Of a stretch of 64,000 nucleotides of DNA, positions 1 through 11,420 are shown piece after piece. The notes under the pieces were generated by a model. It was not told the DNA's origin, ran no database searches, and saw nothing but the letters and a program-made list of their open reading frames with translations. Origin of the DNA: Gonium pectorale (lineage: Eukaryota > Chlorophyta > Chlorophyceae > Chlamydomonadales > Volvocaceae). The position numbers and the translations under genes were made by a program. Numbering within the stretch: the stretch's first letter is position 1; each line of letters starts with the position of its first letter. The DNA is taken from assembly GCA_001584585.1 (NCBI GenBank), contig LSYV01000054.1:184104-248103 (forward strand), given 5' to 3'.

Positions 1-248
1 CTGGTTCTCTTTTTTTGGCGCGTCGGGAGCCAATCGGCTCGTGTGGCCTGCAGCCCCTCTGGGGAGCCTGTAATCTGTATCTGTATGACGTGCATTGCGA
101 CATTTTTTTCCTGTGGGATGGTCACAGAGGCGGGGAGGCCCCACCTGCTGAGGTGGCAGCCTATCTGCAGGCTGTCTGGGACATTAGGTGCGCCATGCTT
201 CGGCGCCAGGCGCTGAAGCGGGGTAGAGACGAGGATCATGACCCTTAA
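1..248 (+). CDS. 3' terminal exon of an unidentified gene (partial)
   Basis: An open frame runs to a TAA stop at 246-248. A pyrimidine-rich stretch followed by a CAG acceptor ends at 127, so the coding part of the last exon is probably 128-248. It would encode about 40 residues, an Ala/Leu/Arg-rich amphipathic stretch that ends in the charged tail RGRDEDHDP. The call as a true terminal exon rests on two TGTAA poly(A) signals 52 and 59 nt after the stop. The rest of the gene lies left of the window. No domain is recognisable and the function is unknown. Confidence 0.4.
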   Translation, partial: GSLFLARREPIGSCGLQPLWGACNLYLYDVHCDIFFLWDGHRGGEAPPAEVAAYLQAVWDIRCAMLRRQALKRGRDEDHDP

Positions 249-299
249 CCCCACCCCGCCACTCGCATTTCGTCCATGCGCCCCCGGCTTTGACGGCCG

Positions 300-311
300 T
301 GTAACCTGTAA
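300..311 (+). terminator. Two TGTAA poly(A) signals
   Basis: TGTAA occurs at 300-304 and again at 307-311. TGTAA is the usual poly(A) signal of chlamydomonadalean nuclear genes. The position shortly after the stop at 248 fits the end of the partial gene at the left edge. Confidence 0.45.
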
Positions 312-1681
312 CCTGGGAGAGGCGAAGACAACAGGAGGGACAAGCGCGGTGCATGATGCACGATCAGTCTTCCGTGTGTGGGCCAAAGCAGCGCGCGCGA
401 CTAGCCGACCGACTTGGAGGCCGGCTGCGAAAAGGCCAAACGTCAGTGCGCTCACACGGCAGAACATGACCAGGAATGTTGCATGTAGACGGCAGATGTG
501 TGGGGCTGTCGTAGTGACGCCTATCAGTATGGTAGCCGACGGCTTTGCTGGCACGCGCCGATCCGCGTCTGATTTTGTGTTTGTGGCTGGCCAGACAGAG
601 ATTTTCTGGGCTGGCGGTTGAGATTTGGGATGCTTGCGCTACTGTCACGATTGCCTGCTGTGCTGCCCTCGTATGCGCCGTGAGCTTTTCTATGCTATGG
701 AGCGCGTAAGGACCGTGTTTGGAGCAGCCTTTGGGGCTCCTGGGGTTCGGGCTGCAGCGTCCGGGCCCTTTCGGGCTGCAGGTTGATGGGGCTGCGGCGT
801 CCGGGTTGCAGGGTGTTAATGCTGCGGGGCTTGAACTGATTGCACTCGTCTACATTGTCCGGGCTCTCAGCCCACGCCCCGTCGGGGTATCCTGTCGCAC
901 GTCGCATGTGCAGCGCAGCTGCGCGTTTCCTACAGGAGACGGATGCCAGCAAACACGCCCCAGTATCAAAGCCTGCATCCAAACTCGTGGTGGGGTTGCT
1001 GGGGTTGCTCGAAGGCGGCAGCAAAGCGCATGGGGGCGCTTTTGCAGGTCAAGGCCAACAAAAACGCCATACAAGGTAGGCCATGCATTCCGGAACAGTG
1101 CCCAGGCCTGGGCGGAAGTCGTAGGCCTGCTGGGAGGAAAGAAAATCGGCGAGTATCCCAACGGTAGTCGGTAAAGTGGCCCCGCCCTTCCCTGGAGCAC
1201 AAAAAAAATCTGGGCTGGCGTGGACGGTCATGCGACGCGCTGCCCTCAACCAAGGCGAGACAACTCTCCATTGCGTCAAAAATCGTAAGCTCGCACAGTA
1301 ATTGTAGAGCGATCTGGTCGACGAGACCGCGGCGCACAAAGAGGAGCGGCTCGACAAGGGCGCCCCCGCCGCGGAACCGGGACTAGGGGTTGGCGCTCCT
1401 CGTCAGTCGCCATGACCGCCCATCACGAGGAGGATGCGCGCGACTTCAGGGCCTGCGCAGGTCGGTCGCTCGGCTCGGCACTTGCTACTACATCGCTCTT
1501 CCCTTGCGCCGCTCCTTGCTGCGGGCCGAGCACCTCGCTCTGGGCAATAAAGAACAAATGTTATTCCATGCCGGTGTCGCGACTGCCAGCGCTGTTGGTC
1601 CTCACAAAGTTTCGTGCGCTCTCGCGAACGTTGGAAGACCCGCTCTTTCACTTGCCGGCCCGCGCAGATGAGGCAAATGCC
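312..1681. other. Intergenic / 5' region of the gene at 1682
   Basis: No convincing coding exon is visible. At 726-830 there are imperfect ~35-40-bp repeats built around GGGCTGCRGCGTCCGGG. Non-coding first exons of the gene at 1682 could lie here. The frame of its first exon stays open back to an ATG at 1412, so an upstream start cannot be excluded. Confidence 0.4.
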
Positions 1682-4172
1682 ATGATGGAGGACTCGGACC
1701 AGCAGGAGGCGCCTCCCGCAGCTAGCCCCACCGTCACACGGGTACCGCTACATGGGCCAGTGGACTCGCACGATGTTATGTGCGCCAAAGTCATTTTTGC
1801 GTTGTGCGGCAGCGTTTTTCCCCATCCCCTGCTGCTTGCGCAACAGCTGCTGGGCATCGAGGACCAGGACTTCCCGGAGTTTCAGCTGGTAAGTATCTCA
1901 TCGCGACGACCGACAGCAGAAACTAACGGCTCCCCTGTCTGCGCATTCGTCCTCCATGCGCTGCGGGTTGCCAGTGTGGTCGCAAAAAAATGTATCCGAT
2001 GTTGTATTGATCACACCCGAGTGACCGCTGCTTCCGCCCTTGTGCCCCACCGCCCCCGCCAATCCGCTTGCCATCTACCCTCAGAACGTCGCTGAGGCCG
2101 GCAACAATTGCATTGATATTGTTGCGGCGTACCTGACCAACCTGCGGGTCATGCAGCAGGAGGAAGAGCCCAACCCTCCCGTGTCGCTGACGATGATACA
2201 GCCGCGCCATGCCGCCACCGTGGCATCGGTGGCAGCTAAGGCCCGCGACCTCATGTGTGAGCTGTCGCTCGCTCGGGCGACTGTTAAGCCGCGCAAGGCG
2301 CCGAAGAACAAGGCGATCGAGTCTGCAGCGCGCGCGGCCGCTGTGGTGACACCTGCCGGTCCGATCTCAGCCTCCAGCGCAGGCACGGGCTCATCGAGCA
2401 CCCTCAATAGTTCGGTTGAGGGCGACAGCAGCAACAGCAATCTCACGGAGGAGTCTGCCCTTTCGGACCTCCCGTCGGATGCGGGCGTTGCGTTTGGCGA
2501 GGACACGTGCGGCTCAGAGAGCAACGACGACGCGAGCAGCTGCGGCGGCTTGGGTCACCAGGACACATCCCGTGAGGATGGGACGCCGCGCACTGCCAGG
2601 GAGGAGGAGGAGCGTCTGCTCTACGCGCTGCAAGGACCCGCGGCGGCTGAGGAGACGCTCAAGATTGCGCGAGCCAGGCCTGCAGGTGTGTGCGTTCTCA
2701 TGGGAGAGGTGGGACTGGCGGGCAGCCAAGTTTCACCGGCATTGAGGCTGCCCGCAGTGAGACGAAGGTGGGAGGCTTCGCACGGGACAGCGTGCGTTAT
2801 ATCTATCCGGAAACACGCATCTGGAAACACATAACCTGTGCATCCTTTGCCCATCCGAGTTGGCATCTTTGCGAGCAGCATCTGCGAGTTGTGTTCGCTG
2901 CGCTTGTATTTAGGACCGTTGCGCTACGGTTAGTGTTCCGCGGAGCAATCAGTGACTCTCATCCTCGTATGTCGTTGCGTTGCGAGCAGTCATGGAGTGG
3001 CTTCTGATCTAACCGTTCGCTACCGTTGTTGATCCGGTGCTCTGCCCACAGGCTGCAAGGGCAGCCAGGCGAACGCGGAGCCCCGCTCTGCCTCCGCCGC
3101 GGAGGCCCCACGGAGCGGCGCTTCGGGCCCCGTGCAATCCAGTTCTCTGAGCAGCGGACCCAACGGCGCCGTGCCGTCGAGCAGTCCCCGCGCCATGCCG
3201 CCGCCGCCCCCTCCTGCCCGCACGTCCTCCAATGCGGCTCAGGGCAGCGGCTTTGGGCCCGCCCCGGGACCCAGTCGGGTCAGTCATGAGAGCAGCCGTG
3301 GCGCCGGCCGCGGGAATACGAACCAGCAGGCAGCGTCGGGCCTCCAGACAGCGCTCTCGTGCCCGGTGACCGGCTTGAATGAGATTGTCCTACCGCCCGG
3401 CGGGCCCGTGGCTCACTCGAGCGGTCAAGGCCAGTCGGCCGGTCAACAGCCGCACAGTCAGGGCCACCGCCGCGGTGGCGGCGGGCCGCAGCAGGCCGGT
3501 GGCATGAACGGCAGCGCGCGGCGCAACGGCGGCGGTACCCGCGCTTCGCCGACGCCGCCCAATCAGCAGCAGCAGCAGGCGGCGCACCATCAGGCGCAGC
3601 AGCAGCAGCTCCAACAGGCGCAGCAGCAACAGCTGGCCGTGGCGCAGCTGCTCGGCCTCCGCTCATCGCCCTCGCCGTACGGCAGCAACTCGTACCAGAA
3701 CCTTATGGCTCTGCAGGGCGCCTATGCGGCCAACGCCGCCAGCGGCCTGTCCGCCTTCGCCGCCGCCAACGGTGGTCGCCTTGATCTCAACTCCATGGCG
3801 GCGCTGGAGCTGGCCGCGGCGCAGCAGGCCGCCGCGATCAACGCCGCTGCCGCCGGCGGCATGGCGGCGCACCTGGGCTTCGGCACCGCTGGCTTCGGCA
3901 GTCAGGCTGGCAACGCGGCGGCCATGTCGGGCCTGGGTCCGCTGGCTGGTCAGTTCGGCGCGGCGTCGGGCGGGCTGGGGGGGCTGGGCGGACCGGCACT
4001 GGTGCACAGCAGCCCGCAGCAGCAGGCAGCTGCGGCTGCGGCGGTGCTGCTGCAGCAGGGCGGCGGCATGCTGTTGCCCGACGCCCTCAAGGGGCCGCAG
4101 GTCGGCGCCGGCAGCGCCGTTGACGCATGGAGCACCCTGCTGCAGGCGCAGCTTGCGGGCTCGCTGGCGTGA
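1682..4172 (+). CDS. Gln/Ala/Gly-rich low-complexity protein of unknown function
   Basis: Three exons in consistent phase: 1682-1888 (donor GTAAGT), 2085-2685 and 3052-4172 (TGA), giving about 642 residues. I chose the paired ATGs at 1682/1685; an in-frame ATG at 1412 is the alternative. The first ~150 residues have ordinary composition and contain the best-ordered stretch (HDVMCAKVIFALCG, then NNCIDIVAAYLTNLRVM across the first junction). A Ser/Glu-rich acidic section follows (residues ~150-260). The C-terminal half is prion-like: Pro-rich, then Gln tracts (genomic 3560-3645, QQQQQ and repeated AQQQQ), then Ala/Gly/Leu-rich to the end. No catalytic motif is visible. Gln/Ala-rich algal proteins of this type are often nuclear regulators or RNA-associated, but that is inference from composition only. 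Confidence 0.7.
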
Positions 4173-7100
4173 GAGCTCCGCAGGCGTGTTGCACGGCCAC
4201 TATGCGTTGAGACGCTTCCAGGCCCCGGCGTGTGGCGGCGTTCGCGGCGCGCTCCGAGCACTGGCTCGGGGAGTTTCCGGACGCGTGCCCTTCGCCCTGG
4301 CCCTGCCATTCGACCGCCTTCTGCTGCCTGCGGCGCCTACGGCCGGGAGGCATCAACCTGTACTTGACGACGTGCTTCCTGGGGGTGGTATGTCCGGCGG
4401 TGGCCCTACAAGCTAAGCTGCGCGGATGGGTCGAGACCGAGGCTGAGCTGCATGGCGGCCCACGGAGCGCGCCGCATCCAGGCGCGCTTTGCTGGCCGCG
4501 AAGTTTTCAAAGGTTCGCAGCCGGCGTGTGGGATGACAAAAGGGCGGCATTGTGTGTGTAGTAGAGGCCACCAACCGGCACTCATATTCCGCAACGGCTG
4601 GGCGGGGGACAGCGCCGCCGCTCTGTGGCTCGAGGACGCTTCCCGCAGCGCGGACCGGCGGGCTATCAGGGCCCTCTCTCGCAGGGATGGACCCCGGCGG
4701 GGCGGCTGCGCGGCGTCACCTCGTAGTGACTGAGTGCCGTTTGTGGGCCGGTGCCGCAACTCAGTGCGCACAAGAAGTATTGTGCAGACCGTTTCATTAC
4801 TCGAACGACCGCATCCGTCACCAATGGGCGCCTAGCGCCATGCAAGGGCCGGCTTTCGACCCCTTGTGTGCGGTGATGCGCTTGGGGGCAGTGCGGTATC
4901 TATCCAAGGGACGTGCGTGGGAGATGTCTTAGATAGCTGAGCGTTCGCGGCCTCAGGGCATGTTGCCCTTTGTAGTCTGCGCGTGGCAACACCGACTTAG
5001 TAGCAAATGTACGACGGTACACGCCACGGCTTCGTGTACCCCGCGCAGCCTCACGCTGCCGCGGAGATGCAGAACGAGGTTTCATCATTTTTGCAGTCGA
5101 CAGTCGACGGACGGACTGGGGACGGGTGTGTCAGTAGAGTCCTTGAAGCGATTGAGGAGAGAGGCGACCGCATACCGGGGCGTGCCGCCGTGGCGCAGGT
5201 CGCAGCTGTGTGGAGGGCTGGCTTGTAGATATCGACGCGCAGTGCGGTTTTTTTGCGGTCGTTGCGGTACGGTGCACAACTCTATGGGCACTGACATCGT
5301 AAAGGTGGGGGTGCCCGGCTGCGCCGTGAGCGCGGGATTGCCCTCTCTCTAGAGGCGTCACGACCATATGCTCCTGTCTGCCGTCCAGCCGCCCCAATGA
5401 TGGCGCGCGATGCGCTCTGTCGGGGCAGGCTTCAGCGGGGACGACTCCCAGGCCCCTCCACTTTTGGGCCTGGGGGCGAGTGTCCAGCGCGTAATGAGAG
5501 AGACGACAGTGCGATGAGGAGGAGCGAGGGCGAGGAGGGATCCGCGGGGTCCGGTTTTGCTTGCCGGTGGGCGCGGGTAGCCTTTACCCCCTGAGGGTAA
5601 GGTTCATAATGAGAGAAGATTATGGAGGGAAGCGTTGCGCAGAGGGGCGAGATGGGCACGGGCCTGTTTGCGCCGGTGCGCGCGTGCGGCGAGGACGGCT
5701 GTGCGGCGGGGCGGGGCGCGGTCCCGGGAGCAGCCACATAGGCCTCCCCGGCGGCCGCGCCTTCTCTCGTCGGCCTGCCTTTTTCCCTGCCCGTCTAATC
5801 ATTATTTGCCAGTCGGGCCCAGCATTCCGTGTTAGGGGCGTATGTTGAGCCGTTGCTTGCGTGTGTGCAGGGCCCGGGGGGACCCGGTCGCGTGTGCGGA
5901 GGCGTGAGACTTCTGCACGGCGCTCACATCGATGGGCCATTCGCGGTCGGCTGTTGCCGTTTTTTTTGGTCGTGGGTCGATTTGATGATGTGTCGAGGCG
6001 CGAGACCCCCCAAGAGCATGGTTATGCCGCCGGTTGCGTTGTATGACAGCCAAAGGACTAGGGACGCCGGGGCCGGTTACTCTGGCGGCGTGTTTCAAAG
6101 ACACGCTCGTCACCATCTTTTGGCCGGCAAGGCTGCTGGCGCAAGGTGTGCGAGCGTGTTTGGATGCGGGATTTGTTAGTAGTGATGCGTAGTGCTATTT
6201 TGAAGAGATTTGTTGTTGTGGGGTCCTTTTCTCAGGCCCTTTGCGCTGACGCGACGTGGCAACGCTTGCTGACTGTTGTTTCCGATTAAAGACGTCGGTC
6301 GGTTTGCACATGCCGCTAGCCCGCCTTTTCACCGGCTTTCCACGCCGCGACGCGGGTCCTCTCTGGCGCCGACGCCGGATAGTTAGGCTGTGCACCGTTG
6401 GTTCTGCGTCCTAAGGACCTTGCAACAACTTGCGCGGTGCTCTCTTGGCTTGGTGCGGCTTGCTGTATGACGAATCCCGTCGGCGGATGGCGGATGCGCC
6501 GACCATCATGCACATCGGCCTGGGACGATCGGGTCGTTGGCAGGGAGCGTGGCAGAGGTTGTCGGACCTGCATGGAGCATGCTTGCTGGTGCTGTAGTGT
6601 GTGTGTGTGTGTACGTGTGCGCTTGTTGTAGTAATACAGCCTTTTGGGGTGCTTGTTTCGCCCCTGTCGTGGCGTCTGTAGTTTGAAAAGGTTTTGTGCG
6701 GCTCGCGCTCTTTGCTCCGCTTTTGAAGGCTGCGAAATATAATCCCTTCGTGATTCAACACTGCCAACCAAGTAGGAGGCACTTCATCCTCCGAATGACT
6801 CTTTCGTTTGTGGGGGTACCGCGTGGCGACGCGAGTCCAGTAGTGAATGTGGGCGAGTATGTGCCGTACTAGGCGATGCGTGCCGTACTCAGCCTTCGAC
6901 AGACTGCCAATTGGCATGGTCCCCGGCACCATGCGCTGATATGCGCGTCTGCGGGCGCGGCTTCGCCTGGCGCTCGAAGGGCGTGCTGAGCTGCCGCGGG
7001 ATTAGTCCTCTTGCATGTGTCGTAAGGGTGGGTGTTGTGCATGCGTATGGCGAGGCAGGGCGCGTGTGCGGGTCGCTGCCGCCCTAGCTTGCCGCCATCC

Positions 7101-7517
7101 GGCCACTTTGCGCGATTTTTGCGATGCTCGATGCTGTTCTGAGGTTTCGTCGCACGGGAAGTTGTGGCAGAGGCTATGCCCAAGCACACTGCCTTATTGG
7201 CGGAGGGCGGAAGGCAGCCATTGGTGTTGTTTGAGAAATTGGGTGTCGGCGCACACCAACTCATCGGCCTTCGCAATGGCATGCTCTCGCCGAGTGCATT
7301 GCCTGTCTGTCAGAAGTGCCAACTGCGTTTGGAGTTTCGCAACTGCGTTTCGCGGGAGTTTCCTGGCTCTGCTGCTTTACATCCTATTTCATGTTTCAAC
7401 AAGCGGTGACGCCCTCTCATTTGATTCCGCTGCGTGGGTCCTGTACAAAAGTGTGCGAGATCTTTCATTCGTGGTGATGATGGAAAGCCACATGTAATCC
7501 TACATTACAACCCGACC
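4173..7517 (+). other. Long putative 3' UTR / flank of the Gln-rich gene
   Basis: No gene is supported here on either strand. The + strand is noticeably G/T-rich, including a TG run near 6597-6625, as is typical of algal 3' UTRs. I found no TGTAA between the stop and 7493, so the first poly(A) signal would give a 3' UTR of about 3.3 kb. A different poly(A) hexamer or an unrecognised gene in the interval would shorten it. Confidence 0.4.
7493..7509. terminator. Back-to-back convergent TGTAA signals
   Basis: TGTAA lies on the + strand at 7493-7497 and on the - strand at 7505-7509 (TTACA as written), 7 bp apart. The base composition of the sense strand appears to switch from G/T-rich to A/C-rich at about this point. 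Confidence 0.45.
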
Positions 7518-8075
7518 AGCCGGTCCACACAGCTGAAGGCATCAGTGAGTACCCCGCTCAAGACCCAGGCTGATGCTTATTGAGGTCCACAGGCGATGAC
7601 TGCCGCTCTCTTGAGATGTGTGCCGCGCTGCCGTACCGTACCGGACGTGTCCGCAGAGCTGCTGCCCTCCTGCCTAGAGCTTGTACCGTATCAAATGCGA
7701 GCATGCGGCCTGCGCCACACCAGCGACCACAGACCCCACCAGATCCGTTAAGTGACCCACGGGTCTGTAGTACAGCAGGTCGTCCACGACTTTGGTCAAG
7801 AGCCATGCATCCAAACTATCCAACTCACCTAAACGTCTCTTGTGCCACCTGCAATCCTGTATTATGGCACTGTTGCGCTGGCCTTGAGCATACACAGTGC
7901 AAGAAGAAGTAAAACAGAGACAGGCACTCTTCCGATGCGCCGCAACCAGGGTAACTGCACCACTGGCCGCTCTGGGCCCATTTGCACGTACCAAACTACC
8001 AATCGCCTGCCATGCACTGTGAATCAAAGCAATAGAGGCATGGTAGGCCAGAGAAAACATAGAAGGGAACAGGGA

Positions 8076-8438
8076 AGGTGCGGGCTGGGCGCCCCGCGAC
8101 TAGCAACCGCTGGCCGCCGATGGATTGGTCACACCGTCGACCGCTCGCTGGACCCTAACACCCTCTACATATCGTCAGGTCGGGAGGGCCCGTTTGCTCG
8201 TATACCTCGCAAGCCATGCCCTGTACTCGGCGCCCTACTGGAAACATCACACCCCCGGGTGTGTATATCCGTAGAGGTTGCCTTCACCGAGGCCACATTC
8301 CGTGACGTGTCATTTGTCCCGAATCGGGCCAGCGGCTAGCTTATATGGCGAAATGTGGAGACGGAAGACCCGATACACCGTTCGGCGATGTAACCAGTCC
8401 ATCGGCGGCCAGCAGTTACTGGAGCCCAGCCCGCCACC
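8076..8438. repeat. Long imperfect inverted repeat (~100-bp arms)
   Basis: The left arm at about 8076-8178 and the right arm at about 8343-8438 are reverse complements with small gaps. The core GCTGGCCGCCGATGGA (8109-8124) is perfectly complementary to 8398-8413 and is flanked on both sides by further matching sequence. The spacer is ~165 bp. It could be a foldback element or a hairpin in a transcript from either strand. Confidence 0.65.
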
Positions 8439-11383
8439 CCCGACCGCTGGGCGGCGTGATACATACCTGGGATGCACAAAGATTTCGCGGCGTTAGGTAC
8501 CGACGATGCAGGCAGCCATGGCCGGCATGTAGACATGGCGACACGCAGTCGCGCACATGGAGGCGAGAGCACTCACCCCCCCATTGTCCCCAGTCGCCTT
8601 GCTGGCAACGTCGCGCCTTCGGGCAATCCTATGGCAAGGAAACGTCCACCAGTGTGTGCAGGGCGGGCTGGATGACTGCCTTGTTGGCGCATTGCAATAC
8701 TGGGTGCGGTGCTGGTGGGTAGCCTGCGTCGATAGGGTTGGACGCCGCCATGCAATTGTCGCGACAATAAAATCTGTGGAGCTCCCAAAGGCAACATGGT
8801 AGAGGGCAACGAGGAGCGGACGGAAGGAGCGGCGGTCGATGGATCGGTCATCTTACACACACAGGCATGGGCCACTCCTGCCTTCGGCCTGGAGCGAAAG
8901 CCGTTCCGCAAGCCACTACCTATCGCAGCCTGCCTGCCGCATCCTTACGCGCTGGGAGGCAACGCGGTGCTTGCTCAGCTTGCTCCCACAACGGAATGGT
9001 AAAGGCACATCCTTGATCACGGCCTCAGACCCGGGCGCCCTCCGAGACGACATCACAATTGCAACCACGCCCCTTTATCCGCCTTTCTCCCCCTCATGTC
9101 GCGCCCGTTTCATCATCAACCGCCCCTCGCCCCGCCCCTCCGCTGAGCGCTGCACGGGGCGCTCGGTCTTCGGCTCATTGGCCGCATAGGCACTCCCTGG
9201 CACCAGGCACCTGCAATGGAGAGTCAGCAGCCGTGCGGCTCGGCGTATGGTAGGCACCAGCATCGTCTTCTTACCTGACGCCCACCTGCGATACTTACCC
9301 GGGCAGTGTTGCACCCGCATCATCCTGGTCAGCCTGGGCTGCCGAATCTGAGCCAGGCGAAGGGCTGCCGCTGCCGCCGCCTCTACCATCACAAGGATGA
9401 GCCCCCAGCGTGCGGCAACTGCCCGCACCACCTTGCCCCCAGGAGCAGGAACGCCGCACGCCAGCCCCCGCGCCCCGCCCTACCTTCTCCACCCCTTCCC
9501 GGGCGGGAGTAAAGGATGACCCCCGGAACAGGCGTTCTGACGTGGACACCACTCGTGTCCGGTGTTCGGCATTCGTCGCGGTCCGATTCCCCCTCTCGCC
9601 AATGGCGCATGAGTGGGCCGACCCGACTGTTGACGGCATCTGACAGCGCCCACGGCGCGTCGCCGTAGCCTCGCCCCACTATTCCCGGCGCACAAAGGCC
9701 GAGTCAGGTGACCCATGGGGATGGCGCACCGCCGGCCAGGGCCCTCGTCCGCGGCGCAGATGGGGCGTCCTCGTCGGCCTAGCTGAAGACCTTCCAACCA
9801 GGCCGCTGACGCCCTAGTACCTGCCAGTGCGGGGTGATGCGCAGTCAAGGCAGAAGTTAGATGCGCTTGCAGATAGAATTCAAAACGAAATCCAATGAAA
9901 GGCCAGGCAGGGACGCCACCACGGCGGGCAGGAACGCTGCAGAGTTCAGTGCGACTAGCATGCAACACGCATGCGCCGAGATGAAACGGGCAGCGGCCAC
10001 GGGAACAGGGTTGGTTCACACGGGGAAGGCATCAACGCAGACGCACCCGGCTCTCGTGCCCGGCTGTCCCGCCCAGTGAAGATGTCGACCGCTGCAGCGC
10101 TGCGCAACCGTGGGCCAGCCGGCCGCTCAGCCGGCTATGCAAAGCCAGCGGCAGGCGCCGCTGCCAGGCCCATCGGCGCCGGCAATGGCGCAGAGTTCGC
10201 AACAGGCCTTGCCGCGACCCCGCCGGTAGACCCCGGGGCCCCCCGGAACGCAACACGTCGTCCGCAGCAGAACAGACACCACCAGAATGGGCGAAATCCC
10301 GCGACAGGCAATCTGGCACAGGCCCTCAACGCGAGCCGAGCGCAAGCCGAATAACATACCGCGGGAGGCCTTTCACAATGTCGCGCGCCCGGCCGCCGTC
10401 ACCAAGCAGACGACGACGGCGGGCGCGCACCCATGCAGAGGAATATCTTCAAGACAAGAGGAGCACGACAACAGGATTCTACGACCCTGCACTGGAACGC
10501 ACGACTCAAGACACATCTATACGGCCATGAGATCGCGCCGTGCACACATGAGCATGCTGCGGATGGGAACACAGCATGTACGACATCAAGCGCCGTACAG
10601 GCGCATCAATCGGTATCGGGACGATCGGATCTGGGAACATCTTCAGGCGCCACGCGGCAAAACGCAGCCGCGCGGGCACGCGCTGCACAAGGCAGACGAC
10701 GGAGGCAGAGCAACGTACCCGGGCCGCCGCTTGGCGGACCAGAAGGGAGGTGCGCGCCGTCATGCCAACCCTACGCTACGGGCTTCGGCGGTACCACCGC
10801 AATGCAGCGGGGCGTCTAGCCACCGCCGCAGACAATGCTACGCGCGCGGACTGAACAAGACTGGCTTATGCCCTGCAAGCAGGAGCGCTGCCAGGCCGCT
10901 GACTGAATGCATGCTTTGCAATCAAGGTACCATGTCTCGCTGCACGCAGCGTAGCTTTCCCAGCACAGCTCAAGACACAGGGCAGTCGCTGCGCGGCCCC
11001 AGACAGGAGCCTCGCCCTCCCACAAACCAAACACGAGTGGTTGCAAACCCAACAGCAAATGACGGAAACTGTTCCACAGCGCTGCTCGAAGCGGGGGTGC
11101 GAACCGCACCCAACCTCCCAAAGCCCTCGGCAGATCGATCAATCTTCCCTGGCGCAGCGCCCCTAGGCGCTCGCCGGATGTCGGAATGCTTGGCATCAGC
11201 CAAGTCAGTTTTTGGGTCCGCTCGCTGGACCCACCGGTTCAGACCCGCACGCTGGGCCCTGCCCGGCAATCAGATGATTCCCTCCAGCCCTCGCGGCATC
11301 GGACCAGCCCCAGCTGGCAACGCCCGCAGACAACCGCTGCACCTTCAGCAGTCTTGCATCCAGGATCAGGTCCGTGGCGGTTA

Positions 11384-11420
11384 GGCGCGTGGCGACCGGG
11401 GGCGTACATCGCCACGCGCC
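11384..11420. repeat. Perfect 12-bp stem hairpin
   Basis: GGCGCGTGGCGA (11384-11395) is the exact reverse complement of 11409-11420, with a 13-nt loop. It lies in the gene-poor stretch 3' of the SET gene. Confidence 0.6.

Noticed and set aside
1412..1681. Upstream in-frame extension of the Gln-rich gene
   Set aside because: Open but Cys/Ser/Leu-rich without ordered sequence; the paired ATGs at 1682/1685 leading into acidic residues look a better start. Not excluded.
10287..11384. 365-codon + strand open frame
   Set aside because: Composition is Arg/Thr/Gln/Pro-rich as expected from A/C-rich, GC-high non-coding DNA; no splice structure, poly(A) signal or recognisable motif; it lies antisense to the SET-gene flank.
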